Assembly (NCBI RefSeq): GCF_963975345.1
Contig: NZ_CAXBGE010000011.1
Coordinates: 70,537 to 134,536, forward strand
Direction: 5' to 3'
From: Maricaulis sp963975345
GTDB taxonomy: Bacteria > Pseudomonadota > Alphaproteobacteria > Caulobacterales > Maricaulaceae
Length of the DNA: 64,000 nt
Below, one piece after another: positions 26,001 to 33,513 of this stretch (the first letter of the stretch is position 1; every line of letters begins with the position of its first letter). The position numbers and the translations under genes were made by a program. The notes below the pieces were generated by a model. That model was not told the DNA's origin and searched no databases. It was given only the letters and a program-made list of their open reading frames with translations.

Positions 26001-26251
26001 GGACTCCGCTGGAGGCTCTGCGGGCCGCCACAGTGATGCCGGCACGCCATCTGGGCTTTGATCACGATCTCGGCTCGCTCGAGGTTGGCAAGCTCGCTGA
26101 TCTGGTGATCATGCGCGCCAATCCGCTTGAGGATATCGGCAATACGGACGAAATCGATTTCGTGATGCTCAATGGCCGTCTCTACGATGCCGAGACCATG
26201 AATGAGACCGTCACCGGTGATCATCAGCGTCAGCCCTATTTCTGGGAATAG
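23036..26251 (+). CDS. Exported TolB-propeller / amidohydrolase fusion
   Basis: A 1071-residue protein. A signal peptide (RYLLALAASTILCTSPGLAW) is followed by WD40-like PD40/TolB repeats up to about residue 640, each with the S-P-D-G or S-A-D-G turn (DVSPDGQTIAFD, FSPDGSRIAFTSD). The C-terminal 400 residues are an amidohydrolase: ILIDGNRITAVG, GHTITPGFIDSHAHG (metal H-x-H) and IGGHGQEEG, then a GSLEVGKLADLVI tail. The fusion probably cleaves a peptide or cyclic amide in the periplasm; the substrate is unknown. The ATG at 23036 has a G-rich ribosome site 5 bp upstream. It is followed by a terminator-like hairpin. Confidence 0.87.
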   Translation: MTRYLLALAASTILCTSPGLAWQDAEAADDAASADWDVANPGLEMRQVPLNVTEGTWMSLDVSPDGQTIAFDLLGDIYTIPVTGGEATNIASGMPWEIQPRFSPDGSRIAFTSDRGGGDNIWTMNADGSNAAALTHETFRLLNNPTWSADGRYIAARKHYTTQRSAGVGEIWMYHVLGGDGVRLVDRPNENFQKELGEPMFSPDGRYVYYTMNTTPGNSFVYAQDSNGDIFDILRYDMETGETSTAVDGAGGAVRPTPSPDGRYMAFVRRERIQSTLYIKDLHSGEERRLVGNLDQDMQETWGVTGMYPNMDWMPDSQSIVYWAGGHIHRVDLATGTISDIPFSVNDTRDIVDPPRPEVEVAPTTFETRMPRFATASPDGSQIVFESLGQLWVRNASGDAAPRRLTGNNGDRRELFPTWSADGRTIAFVTWDDQTLGSIRTISARGGRETVVTSEPGHYRRPRFSPDGSTIVFEKGTGGYLTAPEWSEAPGIYTIPARGGAMSLVTEDGENPQFANRNDRVFVTRGGDGTSLVSMDLNGTNERVHATGELVTEYEVSPAGDHVAYRQNYDVFVSPLLPGPQSVGESRTSGALPTTELSGNGGTYFHWSDGGQQVNWSMGPVFYSARIEDFRPDPNAEDGEGYTPPTEGVNLSMTVTADHPTGLTALVGARIITMADDDGGVIENGTILIDGNRITAVGADLEVPEGARVVDVSGHTITPGFIDSHAHGPEGTDDIIPEQNWSDIAHLAFGVTTVHNPSSQASHIFAASEYERAGRLLAPRIYSSGEIVYGARAPSVYAEINSLDDAEQHVFRLAAQGALSIKNYNQPRRDQRQQVVAAAMEADLLVVPEGGSNYHMDMSLIADGNSSLEHNLPVSMIYEDVLSLYSQTHVTYSPTLVVSYGGLAGDPYWRQATDVWLHPILSRHVPPSMLAASSVRRTTAPESDFVDDDNGRVAHLLMQRGVDVVIGGHGQEEGLAAHWEMWSLVRGGWTPLEALRAATVMPARHLGFDHDLGSLEVGKLADLVIMRANPLEDIGNTDEIDFVMLNGRLYDAETMNETVTGDHQRQPYFWE

Positions 26252-26271
26252 GTCTGGTCACATCCGGCATG

Positions 26272-26302
26272 AAAAGGGGCGGTCTCCGGAGCGCCCTTTT
26301 TT
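26272..26302 (+). terminator. Rho-independent terminator of the amidohydrolase gene
   Basis: AAAA and GGGCG, separated by one bulged G, pair with CGCCC and the TTTTTT run (26297-26302); the loop contains CTCCGGAG. It lies about 20 bp after the stop and before the acylase gene. Confidence 0.65.
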
Positions 26303-26366
26303 ATGCGTGCTTGCCCCATTGCCGTCTGCCCGCGCTGGGCTAAACTTGCGGCAAAGGGGATCACTC

Positions 26367-28514
26367 ATGCCATTTTCAAAGCGGCGGCGTATGGCCGTGA
26401 TTATCGTCATCCTGCTCGCTGTGGCAGGACCGGTCGGGATATTCGCGCCGGGGCGGCTACATCAGCAGAACTTTGAGCGCGAGGCGCGGTCCGCTGCCGA
26501 GGCTTATTCGGTGCGCATTGTTCGCGACGAGTTTGGCGTGCCGCAAATCTATGGCGTCCACGATCCTGACACGGCCTTCGGGCTCGGCTATGCCCAAGCC
26601 GAGGATGACTGGGCGACGCTGCAAACGACGCTTGTTGCCGCGCGCGGTCATCTCGCCCGCTATCAGGGCAGCGACGCCGCGCCGACCGATTACGTCGTGC
26701 AATTGCTGCGCATCGCGCAAACCGTCGAGAGCCGCTACGACACCGATCTTGCACCGGCCACCCGCGCCTTGGTCGAGGCGTATGCCGCCGGGCTCAATCT
26801 CTATGCGTCCGAACATCCGTCCGAAGTTTGGGCCCATGAAATGCCGGTCACCGGGCAGGACATCGTCGCCGGCTTCGTGCTGCGCACGCCTTTCATGTAT
26901 GGCCTCGATGCCGATATCGCCGAACTGTTCGCCGATGAGCGGCAGCGCACGGTGTCGATGGGATCGAGCGAGACGGCCTTTCGCTTTCTGGAGCAGGCCG
27001 AATTGCCTTTTGGCTCCAACGCCTTTGCCATCGCACCCTCACGCTCCGCCGATGGCGCGACGCGGCTTATGATCAATTCGCACCAGCCCTATACCGGGCC
27101 GGTGGCCTGGTATGAGGCCCGCCTGCACTCCGAGGATGGCTGGGACATGGACGGTGCCACTTTCCCGGGGGCGCCCTTGATCCTGCACGGTTTCAATCGC
27201 GATCTCGGCTGGGCCCATACGGTCAACCATCCCGATCTCGCCGATGTCTACGTGCTCGATACCGATGGCGACCGCTACCGGCTCGACGGCGAATGGCTTG
27301 ATCTTGAACATGGAGAAGCGCGTATCACGGTGCGCATTTTCGGACCGATCCGCTGGACGGTGACGCGCGATTTGTGGTGGTCACGCCACGGTCCCGTCGT
27401 GCGTACACCGCATGGCGATTATGCCATCCGCTATTCCGGCATGGATCAGATCGGCCAGGTCGAACAATGGTATGCGATGAATCGCGCCACCGATTTCGAC
27501 AGCTGGATGGCGGCGATGAATATCAACGCCATCTCTTCGCTCAACGCCGTCTATGCCGACCGCGAGGGCCATATTGCCTATGTCTACAATGCGCGCATGC
27601 CAGTGCGTGAAGAGGGCTATGACTGGCTGCAATACCTGCCCGGTGATCGCTCGGAGCTGATCTGGGACGAATATCTGCCGCTCACTGCCATGCCGATCTA
27701 CACCGACCCGGCCAGCGGTTGGCTACTGTCGGCCAATCAGACACCTTTCGATGCGACGACGCTCGCCGACAATATCGATCCGGCCGGCTATTCGCCCACC
27801 TTCGGCATCCAGCCGCGCTATTCCAACCGTGCTTGGCGCGGGCTGGAATTGTTGCGGGCGCAGGGCCAGATTAGTCGCGATGGTCTGCTCGAAATCAAGT
27901 TCGACAAGACCTATTCCGCCCAATCGCCGGTCGCGCGTCTGGTCACCGAATTGCTCGATGAGGATTTCACCGGCGATGCCGCGATGACCGAAGCCCAGAC
28001 CGTGCTGCGGCGCTGGGACCTCTCGACGGATACCGGCAATCGTGAAGCGGCCCTCGGCGTGCTTGTGGCGGTGCGCTGTATCGGCAATCTGCACACGGAT
28101 GACCCTTGGCTGATGGACCCGGTCGAAGCGTTGCGCGCAGCGGCGGGGGAGCTGATGGCGCATTATGACCGGCTCGACCCTGAATGGGGTGAGGTCAACC
28201 GGCTGGTGCGCGGTGAGGTCAATATTCCAATCGGCGGTGGGCCGGACGTGTTGCGCGCGGTTTATTCCAGCTCACACGATCTCAATGATGACGGCCAACT
28301 GGTCGCCGCCGCCGGCGACACCTCGATCATGCTGGTGGAATGGCTCGCTGACGGCACGCAGCACGCCGAAGCGATCATTCAATTCGGCTCGGCAACGCTG
28401 GACGAGACGTCGCCGCATTATGCCGACCAGGCGCCGCTCTTTGCCGCTGAGCAATGGCGCACGCTCGACACTACGGTCCGCGAGGGCGGCTATCGGCCCG
28501 GCGAGCCGCGCTGA
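26367..28514 (+). CDS. Penicillin acylase-family Ntn hydrolase (AHL-acylase-like)
   Basis: A 715-residue protein with an N-terminal signal anchor (about 9-28). The small-subunit part starts IVRDEFGVPQIYG and contains FGLGYAQAEDDW. The autocatalytic cleavage site is LPFG|SNAFAI, giving Ser217 as N-terminal nucleophile. The large subunit shows MINSHQPYTGP, GFNRDLGWAHTVNHPD, and Asn in the oxyanion region. The family cleaves amide-linked acyl chains such as penicillin G or N-acyl-homoserine lactones; which one applies here cannot be told. It acts in the periplasm. AAGGGGA precedes the ATG at 26367. It is probably a single gene. Confidence 0.88.
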   Translation: MPFSKRRRMAVIIVILLAVAGPVGIFAPGRLHQQNFEREARSAAEAYSVRIVRDEFGVPQIYGVHDPDTAFGLGYAQAEDDWATLQTTLVAARGHLARYQGSDAAPTDYVVQLLRIAQTVESRYDTDLAPATRALVEAYAAGLNLYASEHPSEVWAHEMPVTGQDIVAGFVLRTPFMYGLDADIAELFADERQRTVSMGSSETAFRFLEQAELPFGSNAFAIAPSRSADGATRLMINSHQPYTGPVAWYEARLHSEDGWDMDGATFPGAPLILHGFNRDLGWAHTVNHPDLADVYVLDTDGDRYRLDGEWLDLEHGEARITVRIFGPIRWTVTRDLWWSRHGPVVRTPHGDYAIRYSGMDQIGQVEQWYAMNRATDFDSWMAAMNINAISSLNAVYADREGHIAYVYNARMPVREEGYDWLQYLPGDRSELIWDEYLPLTAMPIYTDPASGWLLSANQTPFDATTLADNIDPAGYSPTFGIQPRYSNRAWRGLELLRAQGQISRDGLLEIKFDKTYSAQSPVARLVTELLDEDFTGDAAMTEAQTVLRRWDLSTDTGNREAALGVLVAVRCIGNLHTDDPWLMDPVEALRAAAGELMAHYDRLDPEWGEVNRLVRGEVNIPIGGGPDVLRAVYSSSHDLNDDGQLVAAAGDTSIMLVEWLADGTQHAEAIIQFGSATLDETSPHYADQAPLFAAEQWRTLDTTVREGGYRPGEPR

Positions 28515-28526
28515 GCCGGCATGCGG

Positions 28527-28982
28527 TCAGGCGGTCTGGCTGAACTCGGCCATCAGTGTCGGGATATCTTCCATGGCCGGAAAAGCTTCGAAGCTGTGGC
28601 GAGCCGGTATCGTCACCCAAGCGAGCTTCTCCTGGGTCATGGTTTCGATGAAGGGCACGAACCAGGATGTGTCCTCGAACATCGTCGGGCGCACATTGAC
28701 GAAATAGTCCAGCCCGCTGATGCGGGTAAATATCCATGTCATGCAGCGCGGACAGAATTGGTGGTCCAGCTGACCCTCGCCGAGGCCGCCGCGCTGGGTC
28801 TGGCCCTTGGTGACGGCAAAGCCTTTTGGCGGCACCATCGCGGTGATCGAGAAGGCGCTGGCGCTCATTTTCTGGCACCCGGTGCAATGACAGGCGGCCG
28901 TCATCAAAGGCGGTTCACTGATCGTGACCTGTACGTCGCCGCATCGGCAGGCGCCATGAAGCGGCAATTTCGGCGTGGTCAT
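28527..28982 (-). CDS. GFA-family zinc protein (glutathione-dependent formaldehyde-activating-like)
   Basis: A 151-residue protein with the GFA zinc-binding cysteines: G-A-C-R-C-G-D near residue 12, C-H-C-T-G-C-Q at 31-36, and FCPRCMTW near 78. The founding member, Gfa of Paracoccus, binds glutathione and aids S-hydroxymethylglutathione formation, but most homologues have unknown roles. It is cytoplasmic and convergent with the acylase gene (12-bp gap). There is no evident partner gene for formaldehyde oxidation in the window. Confidence 0.88.
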   Translation of the reverse strand: MTTPKLPLHGACRCGDVQVTISEPPLMTAACHCTGCQKMSASAFSITAMVPPKGFAVTKGQTQRGGLGEGQLDHQFCPRCMTWIFTRISGLDYFVNVRPTMFEDTSWFVPFIETMTQEKLAWVTIPARHSFEAFPAMEDIPTLMAEFSQTA

Positions 28983-29096
28983 TGTTCAATCTCCGGAACG
29001 GCGGGGCGTGCGCTCAAACCCTACACACCCCAATGAGGCCGTGCCATCCGCAATATGTCCCGAGCCGCACTTTGAGATCAGGCGAATGGCTGGCAC

Positions 29097-29124
29097 AAAA
29101 AAGCCCCGAGCAAATGCCCGGGGC
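29097..29124 (-). terminator. Rho-independent terminator of the carbonic anhydrase gene
   Basis: Read on the minus strand, GCCCCGGGC-ATTT-GCTCGGGGC (29124-29103, one G-T pair) is followed directly by TTTTTT. It lies about 25 bp after the stop of the carbonic anhydrase. Confidence 0.85.
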
Positions 29125-29148
29125 CTTTCTTGCAGTGATCGCGATTTT

Positions 29149-29886
29149 CTACTCGTCGGAGACGAGCACATAGCGGCGATTGAGCGGTTGAACCGGGCGG
29201 AAGCTGTCCGGGTGACGCATTTCGAAAGAGTCGATCTGCTCGGGCGTGGCCGTGACTGGATGCGTTAGCACCGTCCAGGAGACGATCTCGCTGCAGGGCG
29301 GTGTCGTCAGCGAACCTTGATAGCGAAAGGCGGCTTGATCGGTGGGCAGGAAATCATTGAGATGCACGCGGGCAGCGATGCCCGGCGAGGCGTCGCTATC
29401 GGCGGGCATTGCGGCCCAGACCGAGTCGAGGGCGGCCAGGCTGTCGCCGCGCTCGACCATGACGCCAATCACGGCCAAATCGCCGGCCTCGGACTGGTGC
29501 ACGAAATGCACTTCCATCGGCGCGTGGCGGCCATTGATCGTGTGCTCGCTGGCGGCGTGGAAGTGAAATTGCAGCAGGCGGTAGAAGGTCCCGCCAATCG
29601 TCACGCCGCCGGCATTCTCGACATTAACCTGCACGGTGTGGCCGTTATCGACCACGACGCCAGCGGTCTCATCGGCCCAATCGATTGCGGCAGCGGCAAA
29701 ATCAGCTTCCAGGGCGTCGGTGAGATTGACCGGGGATTGCTGCTGCCCTGTGGCGCAGACAGCCCAGTCTTCACTCATCTCCCGCCAGTTTTCCGGCCCT
29801 TCATGCCCGTCATAGCCCCAATGTTGGGCTTGGGCGGGCGCGGCGGCGCAGGCGGCGAGGGCGAGGGGTAGCCAGATACGATTCAA
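29149..29886 (-). CDS. Alpha-type carbonic anhydrase, periplasmic
   Basis: A 245-residue enzyme. A signal peptide (LPLALAACAAAPAQAQ) precedes the catalytic domain, which opens WGYDGHEGPENW. The zinc histidines are in LLQFHFHAASEHTING and MEVHFVHQ, and the proton-relay and closing segments include GSLTTPPCSE. Two cysteines (WAVC and PPCSE) form the usual bacterial alpha-CA disulfide. It interconverts CO2 and bicarbonate in the periplasm. I place the start at a TTG (29886) because AGGAG lies 7 bp upstream; the ATG at 29916 adds ten residues but has no ribosome site. A clean terminator follows. Confidence 0.92.
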   Translation of the reverse strand: MNRIWLPLALAACAAAPAQAQHWGYDGHEGPENWREMSEDWAVCATGQQQSPVNLTDALEADFAAAAIDWADETAGVVVDNGHTVQVNVENAGGVTIGGTFYRLLQFHFHAASEHTINGRHAPMEVHFVHQSEAGDLAVIGVMVERGDSLAALDSVWAAMPADSDASPGIAARVHLNDFLPTDQAAFRYQGSLTTPPCSEIVSWTVLTHPVTATPEQIDSFEMRHPDSFRPVQPLNRRYVLVSDE

Positions 29887-29978
29887 GGGATATCTCCTGA
29901 GGCTGTGCGGCACCATTGCGGCCGCCGGGCGAAAGTCTGATCGAGCGCTAAACTACACGTGGTATTATGGAGCGACTA

Positions 29979-30617
29979 TTAACGATGTGCCTCGCCCTCG
30001 CGGTTTGCCTGCCAGACGGGGTATTTTTTCATAACCGATACAAAAATCGGCGAGGCGAGATGGCCGGCGAGCCAGGCCTGTAGGTGCGGCAGGGCCTGCG
30101 CCGCAAACCAGTCGCGATCTGTATGGGCGAACTGGCGCACAAAGGGGAAGATTGCGGCATCGGCCAGGCTCATCACTTCGCCACACAGGAAGGTGGAGCT
30201 GGCCAGTCGCGCATCGAGCCCGGTGAGGATTTCCAGCCCGCGGGCGCGGTTTGCCAACGGGTCTTCGCCCTCATAGCGATTGGGGTATTTATATCGGTCG
30301 AGCGCCTGTTTGAACGGGCCGTCATTTTGCGCCACCAGTTCGAACATCGCATCGCCCGGCGCCAGCCAGCCGCGGGGATCATGGCGCGCCAGCGCCCAGC
30401 GCATGATGTCGAGGCTCTCCTCGACGACCGCTCCATCGGGCAGGACCAGAACCGGCACCGTGCCCTTGGGCGAGGCGGCGAGCATTTCAGCGGGCTTGTC
30501 GCGCAGCAGGACTTCGCGGTGTTCGACTTCGGTTTCGCTGGCCGCGAGCGCCAGCCGGGCGCGCATCGCATAGGGGCAGCGCCGGAAGGAATAGAGGACG
30601 GGCAGGGCGATGCTCAT
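29979..30617 (-). CDS. Glutathione S-transferase family protein
   Basis: A 212-residue protein. The thioredoxin-like domain begins VLYSFRRCPYAMRARLAL with a C-P-Y-A active-site-like motif, followed by KGTVPVLVLPDG (cis-Pro) and VEESLDIMRW. The helical domain has LADAAIFPFVRQFAH, matching the GST C-terminal D-x-x-x-F core. The Cys in C-P-Y suggests an Omega- or glutaredoxin-2-like deglutathionylating type (inference). It overlaps trhO by 4 bp and is probably expressed with it. Confidence 0.87.
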   Translation of the reverse strand: MSIALPVLYSFRRCPYAMRARLALAASETEVEHREVLLRDKPAEMLAASPKGTVPVLVLPDGAVVEESLDIMRWALARHDPRGWLAPGDAMFELVAQNDGPFKQALDRYKYPNRYEGEDPLANRARGLEILTGLDARLASSTFLCGEVMSLADAAIFPFVRQFAHTDRDWFAAQALPHLQAWLAGHLASPIFVSVMKKYPVWQANREGEAHR

Positions 30618-31558
30618 CCGGTTTCCGCTTCGCTCGCCTCGTCCTCATAGACGCGCCCGAGATGTTTCTCGCCGCGCTGCGCCGCCAATTGTGACTGACG
30701 ATGACGCTCGGCAAAGCGTTCCCGGTCGGCATCCGTCATGCGGTCATGGCAATGCGGGCAGGAGACACCGGGCACGAATTTGTCCGAGCGCAGGTCTTCC
30801 GGTCCCAAGGGTTCGCGGCAGCCATGGCACAGCGTGTGGGTGCCCTGTTCCAGCCCGTGCACGACGGCGACGCGGCGATCAAACACGAAGCATTCCCCGC
30901 GCCACAGGCTCTCTTCTGCGGGTACGGTCTCGAGATATTTCAGGATACCGCCCTTGAGATGGAAGACCTCGTCGATGCCCTCGGCCTTCACGAAGGAGGT
31001 TGCCTTCTCGCAGCGGATGCCGCCGGTGCAATACATCGCCACGCGCGCCTCAGGCCGGGTTTCGCGGAATTTGCGGAACCAGTCGGGAAATTCGCGAAAG
31101 CTCACCGTTTCCGGATTCACCGCGCCCTCGAACTGGCCGATCCGCACCTCGTAATCATTGCGCGTATCAATGGTGACGACATCGGGCGAGGCGATCAGAT
31201 CATTCCAATCGCTCGGGTCGACATAGGAGCCGACCAGCGCATTGGGATCGACGCCGGGAATGCCCATCGTCACGATCTCGCGCTTGAGCCGCACTTTTAG
31301 CCGCAGGAAGGGCTGTTCCTCGGCCCAGCTCTCCTTGTGCTCGAGGTCGGCGCAGCCGGGCAGGTCGCGGATCGCATCGAGCATGGTGGCGATGCCCTCG
31401 GCTGTGCCGGCGAGGGTGCCATTAATGCCCTCGGAGGCGAGCAGGATCGTCCCGGTGATCGCATTCGCTTCGCCGACCTGTTTCAGCCGCGCCTGCAGCG
31501 CATCGAGCCCGGCCAGCGGGGTGAATTTATAGAAGGCGGCGACAGTGAAGCGGGGCAT
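30614..31558 (-). CDS. trhO: tRNA uridine(34) hydroxylase TrhO (rhodanese family)
   Basis: A 314-residue protein of the YceA/TrhO family. The N-terminal UPF0176 domain reads FYKFTPLAGLDALQARL and LLASEGINGTLAG. The rhodanese domain carries the active-site loop MYCTGGIRCEKA, and the C-terminal part has Zn-type Cys pairs in LCHGCREPL and SCPHCHD. TrhO makes 5-hydroxyuridine at tRNA position 34 with O2. It is the first gene of a two-gene unit with the GST. Confidence 0.93.
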   Translation of the reverse strand: MPRFTVAAFYKFTPLAGLDALQARLKQVGEANAITGTILLASEGINGTLAGTAEGIATMLDAIRDLPGCADLEHKESWAEEQPFLRLKVRLKREIVTMGIPGVDPNALVGSYVDPSDWNDLIASPDVVTIDTRNDYEVRIGQFEGAVNPETVSFREFPDWFRKFRETRPEARVAMYCTGGIRCEKATSFVKAEGIDEVFHLKGGILKYLETVPAEESLWRGECFVFDRRVAVVHGLEQGTHTLCHGCREPLGPEDLRSDKFVPGVSCPHCHDRMTDADRERFAERHRQSQLAAQRGEKHLGRVYEDEASEAETG

Positions 31559-31655
31559 GGGCGCGGGTCCGGTGGGTGAGGCGCTGCTATAGCAAGTTCA
31601 GGCACCAGAGCGGAGTCCCGCGCTGCGGAAGCTCCGCTCCGGCGCTGGCCCCGAC

Positions 31656-32249
31656 CTAGTCGTAAATCGAGACGATGGTGCCAACCAGCTTATAAATCGG
31701 CGGATTGCCGCCGGGGTGCTCCGGGGCGACGGCCGCGCAATAGCTATACCCGGCGCCCCCGCCCATTCCCCATCGCATGGAGCCGGTGCCGCCGCCCACG
31801 CTGCAGATGTGCAGCTCCCGGTGCCCGTACTCGCTATAGCCTCCGGACAGCGCGTCGGTGTGCCAATCAGGCCGGGCGCGCCCCCCCATCTCGACCCAAT
31901 GCGTGGAGTGACCCGGCGTTGGAACCAGAAACTCGATCCGGGTCGAAGCGGCCGGGAAAGACTCCACATTGCCAGAAGACTCGCTCAGGCAATTCGTGCC
32001 GTCAAACCATCCGAGAAAATAGCTCCCTCGAGAGCCGGAATTGACCTGATTATCGGTGGCGCGGCACAGGGCGCGGTCCGTCCGGCCCTGAGGGGTTACC
32101 GCATCGGCTGGCGCCGTGCTCTGGCGCACCCAGATATATTCGTCTTGGGCCTGGGCGGCGGCACTCAGGGCGGTGGCCCCCAGGGCGGCGGTTGCGAGCG
32201 ACAGGGCGATGGTGCGCAGGCGCGATGGTCCGGGGCGGTTCGGGGTCAT
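31656..32249 (-). CDS. Secreted protein of unknown function, possibly DM9-like
   Basis: A 197-residue protein with a clear signal peptide (LSLATAALGATALSAAAQAQ). The mature part opens EYIWVRQST and has LCRA and GWFDGTNCLS, then FLVPT, followed by a Gly/Ser-rich second half with HICSVGGG and SYCAAVAP. Four or more cysteines suggest disulfides. The W...LCRA...G...C pattern weakly recalls DM9/DUF3421 repeats of lectin-like proteins, but I would not assign it. GGAGA sits before the ATG. Neighbours give no function. Confidence 0.7.
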   Translation of the reverse strand: MTPNRPGPSRLRTIALSLATAALGATALSAAAQAQDEYIWVRQSTAPADAVTPQGRTDRALCRATDNQVNSGSRGSYFLGWFDGTNCLSESSGNVESFPAASTRIEFLVPTPGHSTHWVEMGGRARPDWHTDALSGGYSEYGHRELHICSVGGGTGSMRWGMGGGAGYSYCAAVAPEHPGGNPPIYKLVGTIVSIYD

Positions 32250-32383
32250 GTCGTCTCCAGGTGTCGGATGAAACCGGAGGCGCAGGAAAATGTCCCGTGC
32301 CTTCCCTATTGATGTATCGGTAGATGGTCTCTGGGCGTCTGCCTAACAAAATCAGCCAATTTCAATGCGTTGAAAATGGCTTG

Positions 32384-33055
32384 CTACGGCCCCACACTCA
32401 TCGACAAAACCCGGCTGATCTCCGTCAGCGAGCGCCCGGACTGGCCCTGCCAGACATTAAACGCTGCCTGCACCGCGGCCAGATCGCGCTTCGAGGTTGG
32501 CGGCTTGGCGACCACGCCCTCGGCAATCAGGCGGGCGCAAACATCCTGCGACAGGATGAAGCTCGACCTGCCCATCCAGCGCATGACGCGCTGGCCGGTC
32601 GCGCCGCCCAGTCTTGAGCCGCGCTTGGCGAGGACGTCCATCAGGTCGATGAAATCATCGTCGGGCCAGTTGGCGAAGAATTTCGCGGCGCTGCCATGCT
32701 CGGCGGTGAGATCGGTCAGGAAGCGGGCATTCTCGATCACGGCCATGATCTTGGCGCCATTGCGGACAATGGCTTTGTCCGAGACGAGGCGGTCGATCTC
32801 TTCATCGCCGTAGAAGGCCACGCGCGGCGGATCAAAGCCCTCGAAGGCGGTCTCGAAGCCCGGCCATTTCGCCTCGATTACCTTCCAGTGGAAACCGGCC
32901 TGGAACAGGCATTTCGCCATCATCGACAACCAGCGATCATCCGGGATGGCGGCGAGTTCGGCGGCGGGTAGCGGTTTGGAGAGCAGGGCCTCCAGCGCGT
33001 CGGGCCCGCCCTTGCGTTCTGCCGCTATGGCGAAGATGTCGTCGAATTTTCGCAT
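32384..33055 (-). CDS. DNA-3-methyladenine glycosylase I-like (Tag family) protein
   Basis: A 223-residue protein related to Tag. It shares LFQAGFHWKVIEAKWPGF, then FDPPRVAFYGDEEI, then AIVRNGAKIMAVIENA with Tag's helix-hairpin-helix core. Canonical Tag has an N-terminal C-x-W zinc motif and a Glu near the adenine pocket (E-G-Q-Q-A-G in E. coli); here the equivalent stretch is C-L-F-Q-A-G and no zinc motif is seen. It may be a divergent glycosylase or a non-catalytic relative. It lies just upstream of the APC permease and downstream of a SpoIIAA-like gene, all on the minus strand. Confidence 0.78.
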   Translation of the reverse strand: MRKFDDIFAIAAERKGGPDALEALLSKPLPAAELAAIPDDRWLSMMAKCLFQAGFHWKVIEAKWPGFETAFEGFDPPRVAFYGDEEIDRLVSDKAIVRNGAKIMAVIENARFLTDLTAEHGSAAKFFANWPDDDFIDLMDVLAKRGSRLGGATGQRVMRWMGRSSFILSQDVCARLIAEGVVAKPPTSKRDLAAVQAAFNVWQGQSGRSLTEISRVLSMSVGP

Positions 33056-33064
33056 GGGCTCGTG

Positions 33065-33430
33065 TCAGTTTTCTGCGATCCAGCTCTTTCCGGCCGCGGC
33101 CTGGGCGTTGGAATAGAGATGGATCGGGTGGTGGAAGAAGGGCGCAAACAAGGTCACCGCCGTGCGGATGCCGCCGGAATCGGTGACGATTGCGGCTTTG
33201 CCGAAATCGCCCCAATGACTGATCCCCAGTTTGAGGTCTTCCCATGCGGCTCCGGCGGTGTAGCTGGCGAAATCCTCGCCAATCTCGCAATAGATTTTCA
33301 GCGATTTATGGCGCGCCATCTTGTCGAGTGCCGCCGGGATCAGGCGATCGCGGTAATCATTGACGGTGACTTTGCCGCTGATGCGGATGGCCAGAATATC
33401 ATCGGTGAAACCTTCAAGCTGTTCGATCAT
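33065..33430 (-). CDS. SpoIIAA-like (STAS-related) protein
   Basis: A 121-residue protein. The pattern LAIRISGKVTVNDYRDRLIPAL-like, then LKIYCEIGEDF, then ISHWGDFGKAAIVTD and HPIHLYSNAQAAAGKSWI fits the SpoIIAA-like family (PF11964), a STAS-fold group often linked to membranes or stress but of unknown role. Length is normal for the family. It sits 9 bp upstream of the Tag-like gene on the same strand, so the two are probably co-transcribed. Confidence 0.83.
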   Translation of the reverse strand: MIEQLEGFTDDILAIRISGKVTVNDYRDRLIPAALDKMARHKSLKIYCEIGEDFASYTAGAAWEDLKLGISHWGDFGKAAIVTDSGGIRTAVTLFAPFFHHPIHLYSNAQAAAGKSWIAEN

Positions 33431-33513
33431 GATGCGTCTCCTCGTGCCGGATGGACCCGGCGGCTCGCGCCGCCGGGTGATAGACCCATCATACGCCCGC
33501 CGATGCGATCATG

